Part shown: positions 62,809 through 64,000 of the stretch, in pieces
Numbering within the stretch: the stretch's first letter is position 1
How the letters are laid out: every line of letters begins with the position of its first letter
Origin: Flagellimonas aurea
GTDB taxonomy: Bacteria > Bacteroidota > Bacteroidia > Flavobacteriales > Flavobacteriaceae
Assembly: GCF_017313785.1 (NCBI RefSeq)
Contig: NZ_JAFLNL010000008.1
Location: forward strand, 124,001 to 188,000
Length of the DNA: 64,000 bases
Direction: 5' to 3'
Notes under the pieces: model-generated
What the model was told of the DNA's origin: nothing
What the model saw: the letters and a program-made list of their open reading frames with translations, nothing else
Database searches by the model: none
Made by a program: the position numbers and the translations under genes

Positions 62809-63612
62809 ATGGTAATGGAAAAAATTCTCTGGAAACACATCGAATCCGTCAGATCAAAATCTCCTTTGGTGCATAATATCACCAACTATGTTGTGATGAA
62901 CAATACAGCCAATGCCCTTTTGGCAGCAGGTGCATCCCCTATTATGGCACATGCAAAATCCGAGGTACCCGATATGGTAGCTCTGGCCCATGCATCGGTC
63001 ATCAATATTGGCACCTTGGATGAATATTGGTCTGAAACCATGCTTTTGGCTGCTGAGACCTCACATAAATTGGGTAAACCATGGGTCTTGGACCCTGTTG
63101 GTGCCGGGGCTACCCCGTTCAGGGATAAAATCTTGCAAAAACTGTTAGCGTTCAAGCCAATCGTGGTCAAGGGCAATGCATCTGAGATTATGGCATTGGC
63201 CCAAGCCAACGAAGGGGCCACCAAAGGTGTGGACAGCACGGCCGACAGCAACGAGGCCGTGAACGCAGCTATTGGGTTGGCCATTCAACACGAAACTTTG
63301 GTATGCATCTCCGGTGAAACAGATATCATCGTAAATGGCACTCAAACTGTTCTTGTAAAAAACGGACATCCGCTAATGACCAAAGTGACTGGTATGGGTT
63401 GTACCGCGTCTGCACTTATTGGGGCTTTTGTGGGTGTTGTGGAAGATAAAACCGAAGGAACAACGGCAGCAATGGCCTTGTTGGGCATAGCAGGAGAACT
63501 ATCGGCAGAACAGGTGGATGGCCCTGGTAGCCTTCAGCTAAAACTCATAGATAAACTCCATAATCTTTCAGAAAAAGAGTTTTACGACCATATCAGAATA
63601 TCAAAACAGTGA
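62809..63612 (+). CDS. thiM: Hydroxyethylthiazole kinase
   Basis: ThiM phosphorylates hydroxyethylthiazole for thiamin salvage. The N-terminal substrate region is PLVHNITNYVVMNNTANALLAAGASPIMA, in pieces; DPVGAGATPFRD near 97 and the catalytic-cysteine motif TKVTGMGCTASALIGAF near 192 are intact. The ATG at 62809 is used; an ATG two codons later is equivalent. The stop overlaps the GTG of thiE. It is the first gene under the TPP riboswitch. Confidence 0.95.
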   Translation: MVMEKILWKHIESVRSKSPLVHNITNYVVMNNTANALLAAGASPIMAHAKSEVPDMVALAHASVINIGTLDEYWSETMLLAAETSHKLGKPWVLDPVGAGATPFRDKILQKLLAFKPIVVKGNASEIMALAQANEGATKGVDSTADSNEAVNAAIGLAIQHETLVCISGETDIIVNGTQTVLVKNGHPLMTKVTGMGCTASALIGAFVGVVEDKTEGTTAAMALLGIAGELSAEQVDGPGSLQLKLIDKLHNLSEKEFYDHIRISKQ

Positions 63613-64000
63613 AGGTACGTTCCCTATTTCCATACCGATTGTATTTAGTCATCTCGGAAGATGCTTGCCGTGGAAAAGGCATGTTGCAGGTAGCGGAACA
63701 GGCTATCCAAGGAGGTGTTGATATTATCCAATTGCGTGAGAAGCAATTAACCGAACCCCTATTCTTGGAAAGGGCAAAACAATTAAGGGATATCACGGAA
63801 AAATATGGTGTGCCGTTGATCATCAATGACAATCCAAAAGTGGCCGCCTTAGCTGATGCTTCTGGCATCCATGTGGGCAATACGGATACCCGGCCCACAG
63901 TCTTGAGACAACGAGCCGGTTTTGAGGAAAAGCTGATCGGATATTCAATAGAATATTTGAAACAACTGGAGAACGTGCAAACAATGGTATCGGACTATCT
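63609..64000 (+). CDS. thiE: Thiamin-phosphate synthase, N-terminal part (runs off the window)
   Basis: The start is GTG at 63609, overlapping the thiM stop by four bases. The visible 130 residues include YRLYLVISEDACRG, VDIIQLREKQLTE (diphosphate-binding Arg-Glu-Lys), PLIINDNPKVAALADASGIHVG. This is the TIM-barrel ThiE, which joins the thiazole and pyrimidine phosphates. The frame continues past the right edge. Operon order riboswitch-thiM-thiE is common. Confidence 0.93.
   Translation, partial: MKVRSLFPYRLYLVISEDACRGKGMLQVAEQAIQGGVDIIQLREKQLTEPLFLERAKQLRDITEKYGVPLIINDNPKVAALADASGIHVGNTDTRPTVLRQRAGFEEKLIGYSIEYLKQLENVQTMVSDY

Overview
The window is a chromosomal segment of a member of the Flavobacteriaceae (Bacteroidota). 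Indicators are gldJ and porV (gliding and type IX secretion), a large surface protein with a type A T9SS sorting domain, pafA, a hypoxanthine phosphoribosyltransferase-adenylate kinase fusion, promoter elements of the TTG/TAnnTTTG type, and weak Shine-Dalgarno sites. A Muricauda/Flagellimonas-like genus fits my recollection of protein style, but the sequence alone does not prove it. I see no insertion sequence, prophage, CRISPR array or rRNA operon.

Bases 1-24000 are mostly housekeeping. They hold the end of rarA, an envelope block (DUF5723 barrel, lipoprotein), yjjG, a polysaccharide deacetylase and radC. Next come a degenerate truncated Mur-ligase homologue, a cupin-SDR pair, doxX, a LytTR two-component pair, obgE and the hpt-adk fusion, which is divergent from purK-purE. 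An M3 peptidase, a PAS histidine kinase with its receiver, and an ECF sigma factor with a tiny zinc-finger partner follow.

Bases 22700-45500 carry gcvP; a ketoacyl-synthase III / methyltransferase / glycosyltransferase cassette; pafA; an MlaE/MlaF-type ABC pair; a DUF389 protein; a mannose-1-phosphate guanylyltransferase; a SprT-like protein; an M28 peptidase; pdhC-pdhA; cdd; and porV divergent from gldJ with no porU between them. The segment ends with murF, a small XRE regulator, tRNA-Val(GAC) and a queD-like gene.

Bases 45700-62400 look more accessory. They hold an MBL-fold hydrolase, a 1280-residue surface protein built from three PKD-like plus BspA-repeat modules with a downstream lipoprotein, and a PAS-HTH regulator. 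Three SxxK serine hydrolases follow, together with a secreted amidohydrolase, a DUF6249 / ECF sigma factor / membrane-protein operon, an uncharacterised membrane-anchored protein, a second deacetylase-like protein and a CPBP protease. Most of these are on the minus strand and most have signal peptides or membrane segments, so the region is largely envelope or extracellular biology.

Bases 62600-64000 are the start of a thiamin operon: a TAnnTTTG promoter element, a TPP riboswitch that begins almost at the predicted transcription start, thiM, and thiE running off the end.
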